64,000 nucleotides of DNA from Chimonanthus salicifolius (lineage: Eukaryota > Streptophyta > Magnoliopsida > Laurales > Calycanthaceae): positions 1,550,001 to 1,614,000 of the forward strand of contig CM023540.1 in assembly GCA_013350335.1 (NCBI GenBank), given 5' to 3'. Made by a program: the position numbers and the translations under genes. Position 1 is the first letter of the stretch, and each line of letters begins with the position of its first letter. The notes under the pieces were generated by a model that was not told where the DNA came from, made no database searches, and worked only from the letters and a program-made list of their open reading frames with translations. Positions 1 to 9,709 of this stretch are shown here, one piece after another.

Positions 1-396
1 CTAAATTATATTGGATTTTTCTATCAAGATTTGGCAAAAGATAGAAAACTTCTCCAGGAAAGGTTAAAGAAAAATCCTAAAGAGTGGACTATCCATCACA
101 CTAATGCAGTAAGAAAGATTAAAGAAAGAGTTAAAAATCTTCCTTGTAGATGTTTATCTGACTCAGAAGCTTTCAAAAAAGTTCAAACTGATGCCTCTGA
201 TGTCGGATATGGTGGAATTCTCTTACAACAAAAAGACTCAAAAGAAGAATTAATAAGATTTAATTCTGCATTATGTAATGAAGCACAAAAGAAATATTCA
301 CCCATCAAAAAGGAAGTTCTTGCCATAGATGAAATTCCAACATGATTTATTGAACAAAGAATTTCTTATCAGTGTGGATGCTAAAGCAGCAAAATG
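1..396 (+). pseudogene. EPRV fragment: end of RT and start of RNase H
   Basis: Frame 1 reads from the first base as the C-terminal end of a caulimovirid reverse transcriptase (LNYIGFFYQ) running into RNase H, with the acidic-site motif VQTDASD at about nt 181-201. Compared with copy A near 9457-9480, a net loss of about 11 bases after nt 329 shifts the frame, giving a stop at 345. Homology ends near 396, where the sequence jumps into a primer-site segment. It is the first piece of a patchwork and lies at the window edge, so the element may continue to the left. Confidence 0.85.
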
Positions 397-514
397 ATTC
401 CTGTCAAATACGATCTTGCTGTATTGGTATCAGAGCCAGTGGAATTATCTCTTTTTGGTGGGGGTATAGCTAGATGATGATGAGTAGGTGTTATACTGAG
501 AAGAAAAGGTTTTC
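395..514 (+). other. EPRV leader fragment with tRNA-Met primer site
   Basis: Contains TGGTATCAGAGC at 425-436, the complement of the plant initiator tRNA-Met 3' end, followed by the G-rich 'ggtgggggta' stretch typical of every EPRV leader in this window. The bases just before the primer site (about 395-424) reappear inverted at about 1037-1068. Only about 80 bases of leader follow before a jump into ORF2. Confidence 0.8.
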
Positions 515-899
515 AACTTATTCAAAGTTCACTATTCTCAAAATCCTTACTGAGGAAGATTGGGATGGTCCCTTGTACATGACAAAATCAGTCCAATTAT
601 ACAATTCGACTGAGTTCTTTAATTATTGGGATTATATTGATGCTTGGAAATTTGCTTTGATGTGGCAAAATCGCAAGTATAATCATTCCTAGTTCATCAG
701 ATTCAAAGAAGAAAGCCCTGATGTCACTCCTATTCATCGTAATTTCCCATCATGGTTTCTCTTCACTTGGTGGTCATATTTTGGTGCTTCTCAGAAAATC
801 CTTCCTGATAATTTCGTTATTTGTTTATTTTTAAGTTCTCTCAAGTTGAAGAAAAGGTTCCATGTGAAGCCATCAATATGCTTCGGTTCTTTGCTAAAT
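515..899 (+). pseudogene. EPRV ORF2 fragment, middle part
   Basis: Reads as the middle of ORF2 (TYSKFTILKILTEEDWDGP onward), matching nt 10020-10400 of copy A. A TGG to TAG change at about 690-692 stops the frame where the other copies have a tryptophan. It continues with frameshifts until about 899. Function of ORF2 is unknown (see the entry at 62056-63354). Confidence 0.85.
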
Positions 900-1037
900 A
901 ACATACTCGATCCAGAGAAAAAAGTTCAATTTTTAAATCAAATTTCAAAATTGGGGGGAGGAGAAGAAGGAGAAAGTTCCTATTCTCAAAATCCTTACTG
1001 AGGAAGATTGGGATGGTCCCTTGTACATGACAAAATC
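900..1037 (+). pseudogene. Chimeric EPRV pieces: polyprotein linker joined to ORF2
   Basis: Nt 900-979 match the linker between coat protein and protease (VQFLNQISKLGGG, compare 7350-7414). From about 980 the sequence is again ORF2 (LKILTEEDWDGP), a second copy of nt 540-595. The joint sits in a shared heptamer AAAGTTC present in both parents (compare 7408-7416 and 10027-10036), which suggests microhomology-driven joining. Confidence 0.75.
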
Positions 1038-1668
1038 AATACAGCAGGATCGTATTTGACAGGAATCATCTCAAATTTCAAAGCTTCTTTTTCATTAATT
1101 CTTTTGCTTTAGCAGAATTTTTGCAGAATAATTCAGCTAACCGAGATTCCTTTTCGACTTCTTTTTCTTTTCCTTTGTCTTTTGCTGAAGAATACCAAAA
1201 CTTTCCACTACGAAGATATTCTGTAATTGAGCCATTGGGATTAACATGAGAGTCAGCGTCCTATCGAGGATGGAGATCATCAAGAGGCACAACTTCATCA
1301 TAAAATTTTCTTCTGGATCATGATTACTATCCCAATCATGATCACCAACTTTTTTCTTTGGGAGATACTCTTCTAAAATTTGTTTGATCTTTTCTTCAAA
1401 ATTAACGGAGTCAACAGACATGTCCATTGGCTCAGGAGATTTTTCTCGAGCAATTACTTTGGCAATCTTTTTGGCCAAGAGATCAGCGATGAGCATTTCA
1501 TTCTCAAAAGGCTTTTCTTCAGGAAGAGGAATTTCTTCTTTACCAGGAGGAGAGATTTGATTCAGGATTCTCTCATAAGTATCATTTTCAATCTTAGGCC
1601 ACCATTTTTGGTAAAAAGTCTGATAAAGAGATGGTAAACCATATAAGTCCTTTTCATTTATATATTTC
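1038..1668 (-). pseudogene. EPRV ORF2 C-terminal half, inverted
   Basis: On the minus strand this reads as the ORF2 C-terminal half: the YERILNQIS segment, an acidic/proline linker, the MDMSVDSVNFEEKIKQ segment and DWDSNHDPEE. One base is missing in the DDEVVPLE segment (about 1285-1300), which shifts the frame. It is placed tail to tail with the plus-strand ORF2 piece at 980-1037. Confidence 0.8.
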
Positions 1669-1745
1669 TTTTTGAAATATTTCCTAGATTTTCTTTTGAA
1701 TGGGATGAGGTCATCGGATTTTCTCTGTTTTTCTAGAATCGTCTT
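1669..1745 (-). pseudogene. EPRV polyprotein basic segment (coat protein C-terminus)
   Basis: The minus strand reads QRKSDDLIPFKRKSRKYFKK, the Lys/Arg-rich stretch that precedes the zinc knuckle in copy A (about 6938-7008). It is fused in frame to the ORF2 piece at its left, so the long minus-strand reading frame here is an accident of rearrangement and not a gene. Confidence 0.7.
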
Positions 1746-2086
1746 AAAACAAAAAGACTCAAAAGAAGAATTAATAGGATTTAATTCTGGATTATGGAAT
1801 GAAGCACAAAAGAAATATTCAACCATCAAAAAGGAAGTTCTTACCATAGTTATTTGTGTGACGAAATTCCAACAAGATTTATTAAAGAAAGAATTTCTTA
1901 TCAGAGTTGATGCTAAAGTAGCAAAAGAAATTCTAAAAAAAGATGTCAAAAATCTTGTCTCTAAGCAAATATTTGCTAGATGGCAAACCATTTTATCAGT
2001 TTTTGAATTTATCAATGAAAATTCTAACTCTCTCTCCTGACTTTCTTACTAGAGAATTTCTTCAGGGACGACAAAATGCCAAGTAG
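1746..2086 (+). pseudogene. EPRV RNase H C-terminal fragment
   Basis: Reads from QKDSKEELIGFNSG to the end of the polyprotein, with the NEAQKKYSTIKKEVLTI segment and the final LQGRQ motif. The polyprotein stop is TAG at 2084-2086. A short loss around 2012 ('EF...INEN' where copy A has extra residues) and an early stop at 2038-2040 break it. Its last 11 bases overlap the ORF2 ATG at 2076. Confidence 0.85.
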
Positions 2087-3038
2087 CTCTTCCCCGTTCA
2101 TGCAGAAAAAAGGGCAAGAGAAATTGGCAGATCAAGAGGAAAGCCAAAAGGGTTTTACTCTAATTATTGGGACTATATTGATGCCTGGAAATTTGCTTTG
2201 ATGTGGCAAAACCGTCAGTATTCTCATTCATGGTTCATTAGATTCAAAGAGGAAAGCCCTGATGTCACTCCCATTCATCGTAATTTCCCATCCTGGTTCC
2301 TCTTCACTTGGTGGTTATTTTTGGTGCTTCTCAGAAAGTCTTTCCTGATAATTTTTGTTATTTATTTATTAGGTTCTGTGAAGTAGAAGAAAAAGTTCCT
2401 TGTGAAGCATTTAATGTTCTTCGCTTCTTTGCAAAGTTCCATATTCCATACATTTTCCAGTAGAAGTTTGAAGTAAAAAAGAATTTTTACAATCTTCCGT
2501 CTTTGTACCAGACTTTTTACCAAAAGTGGTGGTCTAAGATTGAAAATGATACTTGTGAGAGAATCCTGAATCAAATCTCTCCCCTGTTATAGAAGAAATT
2601 CCTCTTCCTGAAGAAAAGCCTTTTGAGAATGAAATGGTCATGGTTGATCTCTTGGCCAAAAAGATTGCCTAAGAAATTGCTAGTGAAAAATCTCCCGAGC
2701 TGATGGATGTCTCTGTTGAATCCGTCAATTTTGAAGAAAAGATCAAGCAAGTTTTAGAAGAGTATCTCCCAAAGAAAAAGGTTGGTGATTATGATTGGGA
2801 TAGTAATCATGATCCAGAAGAAAATCTTGATGATGAAGTTGTGCCCCTTGAAAATCTCCATCCTCGGTGGGACCTTGACTCTCATATTAATCCTGACGGA
2901 TCAGTTTCTGAATACCTTCGTGGTGGAAAGTATTGGTATTCTTCAGCAAAAGACAAAGGAAAAGAAAAAGTTCGGTTAGTTGAATTATTTCGTAAAAATT
3001 TTGCTAAAGCAAAAGAATTAATGAAAAAGAAGATTTGA
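2076..3038 (+). pseudogene. EPRV ORF2 with internal deletion
   Basis: Starts with ATG at 2076 (MPSSSSPFMQKKG) and ends with TGA at 3036-3038 (LMKKKI). At about 2158 it jumps from the N-terminal segment to the NYWDYIDAW segment, losing roughly 370 bases present in copy A (9783-10127). Stop codons at about 2384, 2461 and 2589 follow. The C-terminal part 2703-3038 is open and shows the DWDSNHDPEE, PRWDLDSHINPDGS and YWYSSAKDKGK segments. It belongs to the unit just before copy A. Confidence 0.85.
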
Positions 3039-3078
3039 ATATTTGAGATAATCCTGTCATTGTAGATCCTGTCCTTGT

Positions 3079-3090
3079 TGGTATCAGAGC
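3079..3090 (+). other. EPRV primer-binding site (initiator tRNA-Met), start of copy A
   Basis: TGGTATCAGAGC, complementary to the 3' end of plant initiator tRNA-Met, which primes minus-strand DNA synthesis in caulimovirids. It lies 40 bases after the ORF2 stop. The next one on this strand is at 11060, giving a unit of 7,981 bp. Confidence 0.9.
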
Positions 3091-3756
3091 CATAAGGTGT
3101 CATCTTTTTCGGTGGGGGTATATTGCTAGATGTTATGCTGAGAAGAAAAGTTATTAAAGATGTCTTCATTGGTGAGAAGAAAACTTGCTAAAGCTGTTAG
3201 GTGTCCCCTCCAGTCAAAAGATGGTGTTGCTTTTCTTGGTAGGGGTATGCTGCCACATGTCTTAGACTTATTAAAAGAATCTCCTTTTGTAAAAGTATGG
3301 ACAAATGTCTTCATAGAAGAAAAGAAGTTGGAGTAGGTGATAAAGATGAAAAAGTAAAGGTCTGTGGGAAACATCCCATTTGGTCAAAAGTTATTCCACT
3401 TATTGTACCTTTTCCGCAAGTGGGGAATCTCTTTGTAAAAGCTAGCTTGTTGGTTTGTGTAGGTAGATTTGCTTTTCTTGTTTGCCTTATTCTCTTGGTC
3501 GGAAGAGAATATGTCTTTGTTGTCTTTTCTCCATCAATATAAGGAGATTTGTGTTCTTGTTTTAGCATCGAAAGTTAGAAATCGAATGTTAAAAAAAAAA
3601 ATTCAGAGTCTAAATGTGAGTGTGAGATTGAAGTTTGGAGTGTACTGAAAAGCTTGTATTCAGAGTTCTATTTTCAGTTTATAAGTGATAAAGCTTTTAT
3701 GAGTTTGATAATATAAGTTTGTTATTATCTAATCATGCTGTTTTTTTTGGTAGAAT
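3091..3756 (+). promoter_or_regulatory. EPRV leader and promoter, copy A
   Basis: Long non-coding leader with the recurrent 'ggtgggggta' motif. A TATA box (TATAAGG, 3538-3544) lies near the end, followed by an A-run (about 3589-3599) and the P1 ATG at 3757. Unlike the C/D lineage, the donor-like GTAAGT after the TATA box is changed to a TATAAGT form (about 3680), so the intron seen in those copies is not supported here. Confidence 0.75.
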
Positions 3757-3964
3757 ATGTCTATCCGTCTTGTTTTTGCTTAAGAGGTACTATGATGATG
3801 TTCGATTATTAAGAAAAATTGAAATCTTGTTAGACAATATAAGAAGACATTTGCAAACCTGCACCCACAGAAATAATCCTCGCCATCATGCGTTTGAAAG
3901 AAGAAGGACTGTTTTAATGCGCTCTTATGCTGTGTTCCAACTAGAATTATTATCTCGTATTTAA
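3757..3964 (+). pseudogene. EPRV P1 remnant, copy A
   Basis: ATG at 3757 starts a frame that ends at TAA 3781-3783. Beyond a small deletion the homology continues in another frame (RYYDDVRLLRKIEIL, then CTHRNNPRHHAFERRR) to about 3964. P1 is a small basic protein, helical by appearance, encoded between leader and polyprotein in all copies. The coiled-coil-like second half seen at 50145-50526 is missing here. Confidence 0.7.
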
Positions 3965-4199
3965 ATCTGTGGAAAAAAAAAATCTCTAGATGAATTAAAT
4001 CGATTATCCAGGATCTGAAGTTTTTTAACCCAGTTGATCTATCCAATTCTCTTTAGAGTTTTTATTATTCCTTTTTATTTTTCTGTTTTTGTATCTTGGT
4101 AAAAGTGAGTGATCGCGTTGTAAGTCCCGCTCTGAGCCGAAGACAGGAGTTAAGGGCTGTAAATCGTTGACGGTGCACTTTTATCTCAAGATCACAGAG
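3965..4199 (+). other. Non-coding spacer between P1 and polyprotein, copy A
   Basis: AT-rich spacer with a conserved block near 4117-4172 (GTAAGTCCCGCT ... GGGCTGTAAATCGTTGA) that recurs at the same place in copies B, C (twice) and D. No reading frame. Role unknown. Confidence 0.65.
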
Positions 4200-5073
4200 A
4201 TGGAAAATACTAAAGGAAAAACAAAACTTTTTAAGAACTGGTTTAAATCATTTCAGCATCCTTCTAATAGGTCTACTTCATCTTCTTCATCATACCAGTC
4301 TGCTTTCACTAGCTTCCCACGTAATAGTCTAGAAAAAGAAAATTCAGAAAAAACAAAAAATTCAGAAGAAATGATATATGAAAATTTTGACTAAGCAATA
4401 TCCAACTGGAAGTTGCCAGCCTTGCCTGTAACAGAAATATATAGTAATTGCACATTTGAAGAACAAAATGATTATCACATTAAAACTGTTGAAAAAACTA
4501 TTTCTCTCTATGGAGGAAAACAGACAATTAGAGTTCTTGAAAGAAGAATTATTGAACAAATCAGAACCAAATACAACTACCTGCACGTAGGATTAATTCA
4601 GGTAGGAATCAAACCTCTATTTCGATTAGGATTAAATGTTTCTGTGTGTGCTTATGTGCGAGATCAGAGACACGATGAGTTTGATGATTCTCTATGCTAT
4701 GGTTGAATCAAGCCTCTGTCATGGACCTGTTTATTTTAACTGTTTTCCTAATATCACAATTGATGCTCATGATGATGATGTTCTTGATTGTGCAACCATT
4801 GGATTCCAAAGTAAAGGATTAAAGATGAGTCCAAGAAGTAAATCTTTTGCTATAGTTTATCGTGTGTTTTACAAATCTATGATCTCTGTCTTTCCCATGA
4901 TAGCCTATAGAGATAAGGTTGATAAAGAAAAAACTACAGTTCTCATGGAAACAAACTTAAACAATAATGTGTTCATCCCAAAGGTCATCAGTTGGGAAGA
5001 AGTTGTTCTCCTAGGAAATTGGCAAATAGAAGATGCTACGCCAAGAGAAAATGAAATATCTGATGATTTGTAA
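4200..5073 (+). pseudogene. EPRV polyprotein, movement-protein domain, copy A
   Basis: Begins at ATG 4200 with a basic, serine-rich N-terminus. The movement-protein core shows VGIKPLFRLGLNV and the VRDQR motif typical of the 30K cell-to-cell movement superfamily, then VDKEKTTVLMETN and the WEEVVLLGNWQIED segment. Breaks: TAA at 4392-4394, a frameshift near 4697 (bases lost in the 'DSLYAMVE' segment), and TAA at about 5071-5073. The rest of the polyprotein continues downstream. Membership in the 30K family is by motif recognition. Confidence 0.8.
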
Positions 5074-6105
5074 AGTATCATTAAATTACCAAATGGTAAT
5101 GTTGAAATCAATTTTAGGAGAAAGATAGAAAAAGCTAGGAGAAGTTTCGCCGGTTACACGGATGGAAGAAAAAGTTTTAAATTAGAAGAAATAGATGATG
5201 GCCAAAGGAGTAGTGAAAAAGAGGAAATGGATCAAAAGGTTATTTGAAACAAAGAAAGTGGAATTGAACACCGTATGTATAAAAGAACTTCGTAGGAAAA
5301 AACCTACAACCCAAGTGAAAGTGATTTTCTCCAAGGAGTCATAAGAATGGTTAGCATTCAAAAGCCAAAAGAAACCCTTGTCAAAAAATTTGAAATTGAT
5401 AAACCATATCTTAGAGAAAATTTGAAAAATCATCCTTTAAAAGATTGGTTCTTTAAAAGGTTTAACATAGAAAAAAAAGAAAAGATTAGAGAATTATGGT
5501 ATTTTCAAATGGAGGAAGAAGAAAGAAATATACCTTTCTTCGACTGGTTCATGGAATATTTTAAAAAAGGGAAAATCACAAAAGAGTTATAGGAAGAACA
5601 ACAAGACCTGGAAAGACACTGAAGGAGAAGAAGTTATGTCTCACCCACCTTGGAAGAAACTTGATATTTCTGTCCCTAATACAGAAACCAAGAATTATGC
5701 CATGCATGTAAAAAAATGCATCTATTTATGAATCAAAATCAGACCCAAATGTTAGAGACATAGGTATAGGTATTGGAGATATAATTGAACAAAACAATTA
5801 CACCAATCTATGTCTATTAACCATTGGAGAACAAACAGATCGGATAGAAAGAACAATCAAATCAAAACCCGAATTCAATAAAGATAAAGAAGAAAAATTA
5901 GAAGAAAGCTCTGCCAATGCAGTATATGTTCTCAGACAATTACCTAAAGGGATTATTTTGCAAGAAGGACCATTCAAAATGACAGACGAAATGCAAAAGG
6001 AATTATCCAATAGGATGGAAAGGAAAAAGATTCAGCATCCTAAGAGTCTCTGCTTCAGAGAATTTATTAATAAATCGTCTGAAGAAATGGAATCCCCAGG
6101 TAAAA
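5074..6105 (+). pseudogene. EPRV polyprotein, region between movement and coat domains, copy A
   Basis: Decayed continuation: EKEEMDQKV, KRTS, RENLKNHPLKDWFFK, the ERNIPFFDWFMEYFKKGK segment and the SHPPWKKLDISV segment are recognisable in shifting frames, followed by NYTNLCLLTIGEQTDRIERT. Stops occur at about 5246, 5295 and 5590, and a further loss near 6020 removes the segment following MER. No known enzymatic motif; in this family the region links movement and coat domains. Confidence 0.7.
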
Positions 6106-6720
6106 TTGCCAGAGACAAAGAATTATTATCCTAGACCAACCCCTGTTGATCTACAACTCGAAGAGGCTCCATACACTTACACCGCAGAATTAACTTATTC
6201 GGGAAATTCTTTATATGAATGGAACTTAGATGGATTAACAAAATATCAAATCGTCCAAATGGTTCACAGTATGTTAATATACTGTAATGCCTGTGAAGTC
6301 AGAGGAAATACTCCAAGAAATATCTTTCTCATGATAACCACCTCTTTCAATGGAATATTAAGAGGATGGTGGAATTATGGATTAACTGGAACCCAAAGAC
6401 TTGCAATAGAAAATGCTGTCAAAATGGATGAATTCGGAAGAATCCTTTACAGAGACAAAACCAAAGGAAACTTAGTAGACCCCAATATTAAGATTGAAGC
6501 AGGTACAAGTCAAATCCTTGATAATTGGGAAACTCAATCTGATTGCGTCAGTGTCTTGCTTCTATGCATCCTCAATGAATTCACTAGAGGAATTGCTCTA
6601 ATTAAGGAGAAAAATAGACAGCAATTACATCGCTTGAGATGTAGAAATTTAGTAGAATTTCGTTGGTATAGAGATGAATTCTTATCAAAAGTCTACCAAC
6701 TAAATGCATGGTACTATTAA
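6106..6720 (+). pseudogene. EPRV polyprotein, coat-protein domain, copy A
   Basis: Open stretch with the capsid-like core: LYEWNLDGLTKYQIVQMVHS, RGNTPRNIFLMITTSFNG, RGWWNYGL, and CVSVLLLCILNEF with IALIKEKNRQQLHRLRCRN. At about 6705 it jumps from 'ctaaatg' to 'catggtac', losing 92 bases relative to copy D (58941-59032). The joint is a 4-base AATG, and the loss shifts the frame. Confidence 0.8.
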
Positions 6721-7102
6721 TTACAGTATACTGACGTTTGGAGGAATTATACAAAGAATTAGCAAAGTTGGCATGACTCTTTGCACTAATTTTAAGATCA
6801 GTAAACAAGCTGAAAAAATGAGAAAATATTCTGGAGATAAAGAATTAGGAGATTTTTATTTCCAGTTTGGTTTAGATCAATCACCTGAATCAAAGAGAAA
6901 ACCCTCGCGTTCTAGATTTACTCCCGGAAGATATAAAAATCAGAGAAAATCCGATGAACTCATCCCATTTAAAAGAAAATCTAATAAATATTTCAAAAAG
7001 AAATACAAAAAAAAAAAGTTCCAGCTTGTTATACTTGCGGGAAAAAGGGTCATTATTCAAATAAATGCTTTAAAAAGGAAAATTTCTCTAAAAGAAACTT
7101 AG
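6721..7102 (+). pseudogene. EPRV polyprotein, basic tail of coat protein and zinc knuckle, copy A
   Basis: Continues the coat protein in the frame of nt 6704 (DLGDF-type segment, then GLDQSPESKRKPSRSRFTP) into a Lys/Arg-rich tail. A run of A residues at about 7007-7018 has expanded and shifts the frame just before the CCHC knuckle. Confidence 0.75.
7027..7068 (+). other. CCHC zinc knuckle of EPRV coat protein, copy A
   Basis: Codons for CYTCGKKGHYSNKC (C-x2-C-x4-H-x4-C), the nucleic-acid-binding knuckle of retroelement and caulimovirid capsid proteins. It is intact here but out of frame with the upstream coat domain. Confidence 0.9.
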
Positions 7103-7673
7103 AAAAATCAATAACAAAAATGAAGAAGAAAATACTGAAAAAGAACAATCTGATTCAAGTTCCTCAGAAGAAAATAGTCCCCAGGTTCAGCTCATCAAAC
7201 AATTCCAAGCATGTACATGTCATTTAGATGATGAAGAATCTGATGGAGAATGGTCGATAACATCTGATGAAAATCTTGGTATCCTTTTCCGTGTCCTCAC
7301 AGCCCTTCAAAAATTACTTCTAGAAATGGTTGATAACATACCCAATCCAGACAAAAAAGTTCAATTTTTAAACCAAATTTCAAAATTGGGGGGAGGAGAA
7401 GAAGGAGAAAGTTCACAACCAAAACTATCCTTTGCAGAAGATGAAAATGGTGATAAAACACCATATTATCCAAAAAGAACAAAAGAGAAAGAAACATTTC
7501 ACACACCAACCTACTCCATGATTGACCTTATGAATAGAGTTAAAAAAATTCATACTATAAATAAACCCTTAACTCTCTCAGACTTAATAAGAGAATTAAA
7601 TGATCAGAAGAGAGAACTCCGTGAATTAAAAATAGAGTTAATTAAAAAACAAAATGAGCTTGATGAAAGTTAA
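7103..7673 (+). pseudogene. EPRV polyprotein, acidic linker, copy A
   Basis: Glu/Asp/Ser-rich linker followed by KKVQFLNQISKLGGGEEGES and a likely coiled coil (LNDQKRELRELKIELIKKQN) ending at TAA 7671-7673. It joins the knuckle to the protease. No catalytic motif. Confidence 0.7.
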
Positions 7674-7685
7674 CTTGGTTGGAAA

Positions 7686-8213
7686 ATGATGGTGCTATTG
7701 AAAAATATGATGAAAAAAAAAATTCTCCAAAGAATTAAAGGGGAAATTAGCAAAATCTCTACTTCTGTTATCCCAACAAAATGTATTTATCAACAATGGA
7801 GAATTCAAGTTAAAATAAAGATAAAAAATTTTGGGAAAATAGTCAATGCTATTGTTGATACTGGAGCTGATCTAAATCTTATCAGATTAGGTGTTGTCCC
7901 AATTGAAGTCACAGATGAATCTAAGCAATTTGTGACAGCAGCAAATGGTACCAGTATGACAATAGAAAGAAAAATTCCCAATGTCCATGTTTGTTTCCAA
8001 GGAGTTTGTGTTACTACACCCTTCATTATTTCAGGAGATATTGTTAATGAAGTACTTCTTGGATCCCCATTTATCCTTCTAATCCAACCTTTCTCAGTTA
8101 ACACAAAGGGAATTTCTACAAAGATTAAAGGGGTAGATATAAATCTTGACTTTATTGATGACCCCTGTGAAACAAAAATCCAAAGAATAAATCAAATCAT
8201 TTCCAACAAATAA
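7686..8213 (+). pseudogene. EPRV polyprotein, aspartic protease domain, copy A
   Basis: Retropepsin-like domain with the active-site motif DTGAD at 7857-7871, a central VTAANGTS segment and the second conserved region VLLGSPFILLIQPF. It would cut the polyprotein. This stretch is open but separated from the linker upstream by a frameshift and ends at TAA 8211-8213. Confidence 0.85.
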
Positions 8214-9709
8214 GATTATGTTTAGGTTTAAAAAATGAAATTAAATCTATCCAAATAACAAAAGAATTAGAGAAAAAAAATTTAAAACAAAATTAGAAGA
8301 ATTCACAAAACAGATTGAAGAAGAATGCTGTTCTGAATTACCCTCAGCCTTTTGGAATAGAAACAGACACATAGTAGGATTACCATATGCAAAAGATTTT
8401 AATGAAAAAAATATTCCTACTAAAGCTCGTCCATCCCAAATGGATGCTGCTCATTTAAAACTTTGCCAAGAAGAAATCAATGATCTTCTGAAGAAATGAT
8501 TAATTAGAAAAAGCAAATCCCCTTGGAGCTGTACGGCATTTTATGTTGAAAAGGCCGCTGAAATCGAAAGAGGAGTTCCAAGATTGGTAATCAATTATAA
8601 ACCATTAAACAAAGTTCTTCAATCTATTAGGTATCCTTTGCCTAATACCCAGGACTTGCTTAATAGGTTAAACAATGCCAAAGTATTCTCAAAATTTGAT
8701 TTAAAATCAGGATTTTGGCAGATCCAGATAAAAAAAGAAGATAGATATAAAACTGCATTCACCGTTCCTATGGGGCATTATGAATGGAATGTTATGCCTT
8801 TTGGATTGAAAAATGCTCCATCTGAATTTCAGAATATTATGAATAATATCTTCTCGTCTTACACCTATTTTGCCATTGTTTATATTGATGATATTCTTAT
8901 TTTCTCAGAATCTGTGATACAACATTGGAAACATTTGGGTATTTTCAAAAGAGTCATAAAAGAAAATGGATTGGCTTTATCTAAAAGAAAAATGAATCTC
9001 GTTCAGCAAAAAATCAGGTTCTTAGGATTTGAGATCCAAGACAGAAAAATAACTCCAACTAATAGAGTTATTCAATTTGCTGATAAATTTCCAGATGAAA
9101 TTAAAGATAAAAATATGCTACAAAGATTTCTTGGATGTCTAAATTATGTTGGATTTTTCTATCAAAATTTGGCAAAAGATAGAAAACTTCTCCAAGAAAG
9201 CTTAAAGAAAAATCCTAAGGAGTGGACTATCCATCACACTAATGCAGCAAAAAAGATTAAAGAAAGAGTTAAAAATCTTCCTTGTAGATGTTTATCTGAC
9301 CTAGAAGCTTTCAAAATAGTTCAAACTGATGCCTCTGACTTCGGATATGGTGGAATCGTCTTACAACAAAAAGACTCAAAAGAAATAATAAGATTTAATT
9401 CTGGATTATAGAATGAAGCACAAAAGAAATATTCAACCATCAAGAACGAAGTTCTTGCCATAGTTACTTGTGTGACGAAATTCCAACATGATTTATTAAA
9501 CAAAGAATTTCTGATCAGAGTTGATGCTAAAGTAGCAAAAGAAATTCTCGAAAAAGATGTCAAAAATCTTGTCTCTAAGCAAATATTTTCTAGATGGCAA
9601 ACCATTTTATCAGTTTTTGAATTTAAAATTGAATTTATTAATGGAAATTCTAACTCTCTCCCTGACTTTTACTAGAGAATTTCTTCAGGGATGACAAAAT
9701 GCCAAGTAG
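8214..9709 (+). pseudogene. EPRV polyprotein, reverse transcriptase and RNase H, copy A
   Basis: The RT core is open from about 8584 to 9410: VINYKPLNKVLQSIRYPLPN, FDLKSGFWQIQI, MPFGLKNAPSEFQN and the catalytic YIDD at about 8881-8892. RNase H follows with VQTDASDFGYGG near 9322. Breaks: frameshift near 8270, TGA at 8500-8502 (KKG to KK stop), TAG at 9409-9411 and others. The polyprotein stop is TAG 9707-9709, overlapping the ORF2 ATG by 11 bases. Confidence 0.88.

Noticed and set aside
1137..2015. 292-codon minus-strand frame
   Set aside because: It spans three rearranged EPRV pieces, part of it antisense to RNase H; a fusion by rearrangement and not a gene.
3079..3092. tRNA-like sequence TGGTATCAGAGCC at several sites
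   Set aside because: Only the 12-14 bases that pair with the tRNA 3' end are present; these are primer sites and not tRNA genes.
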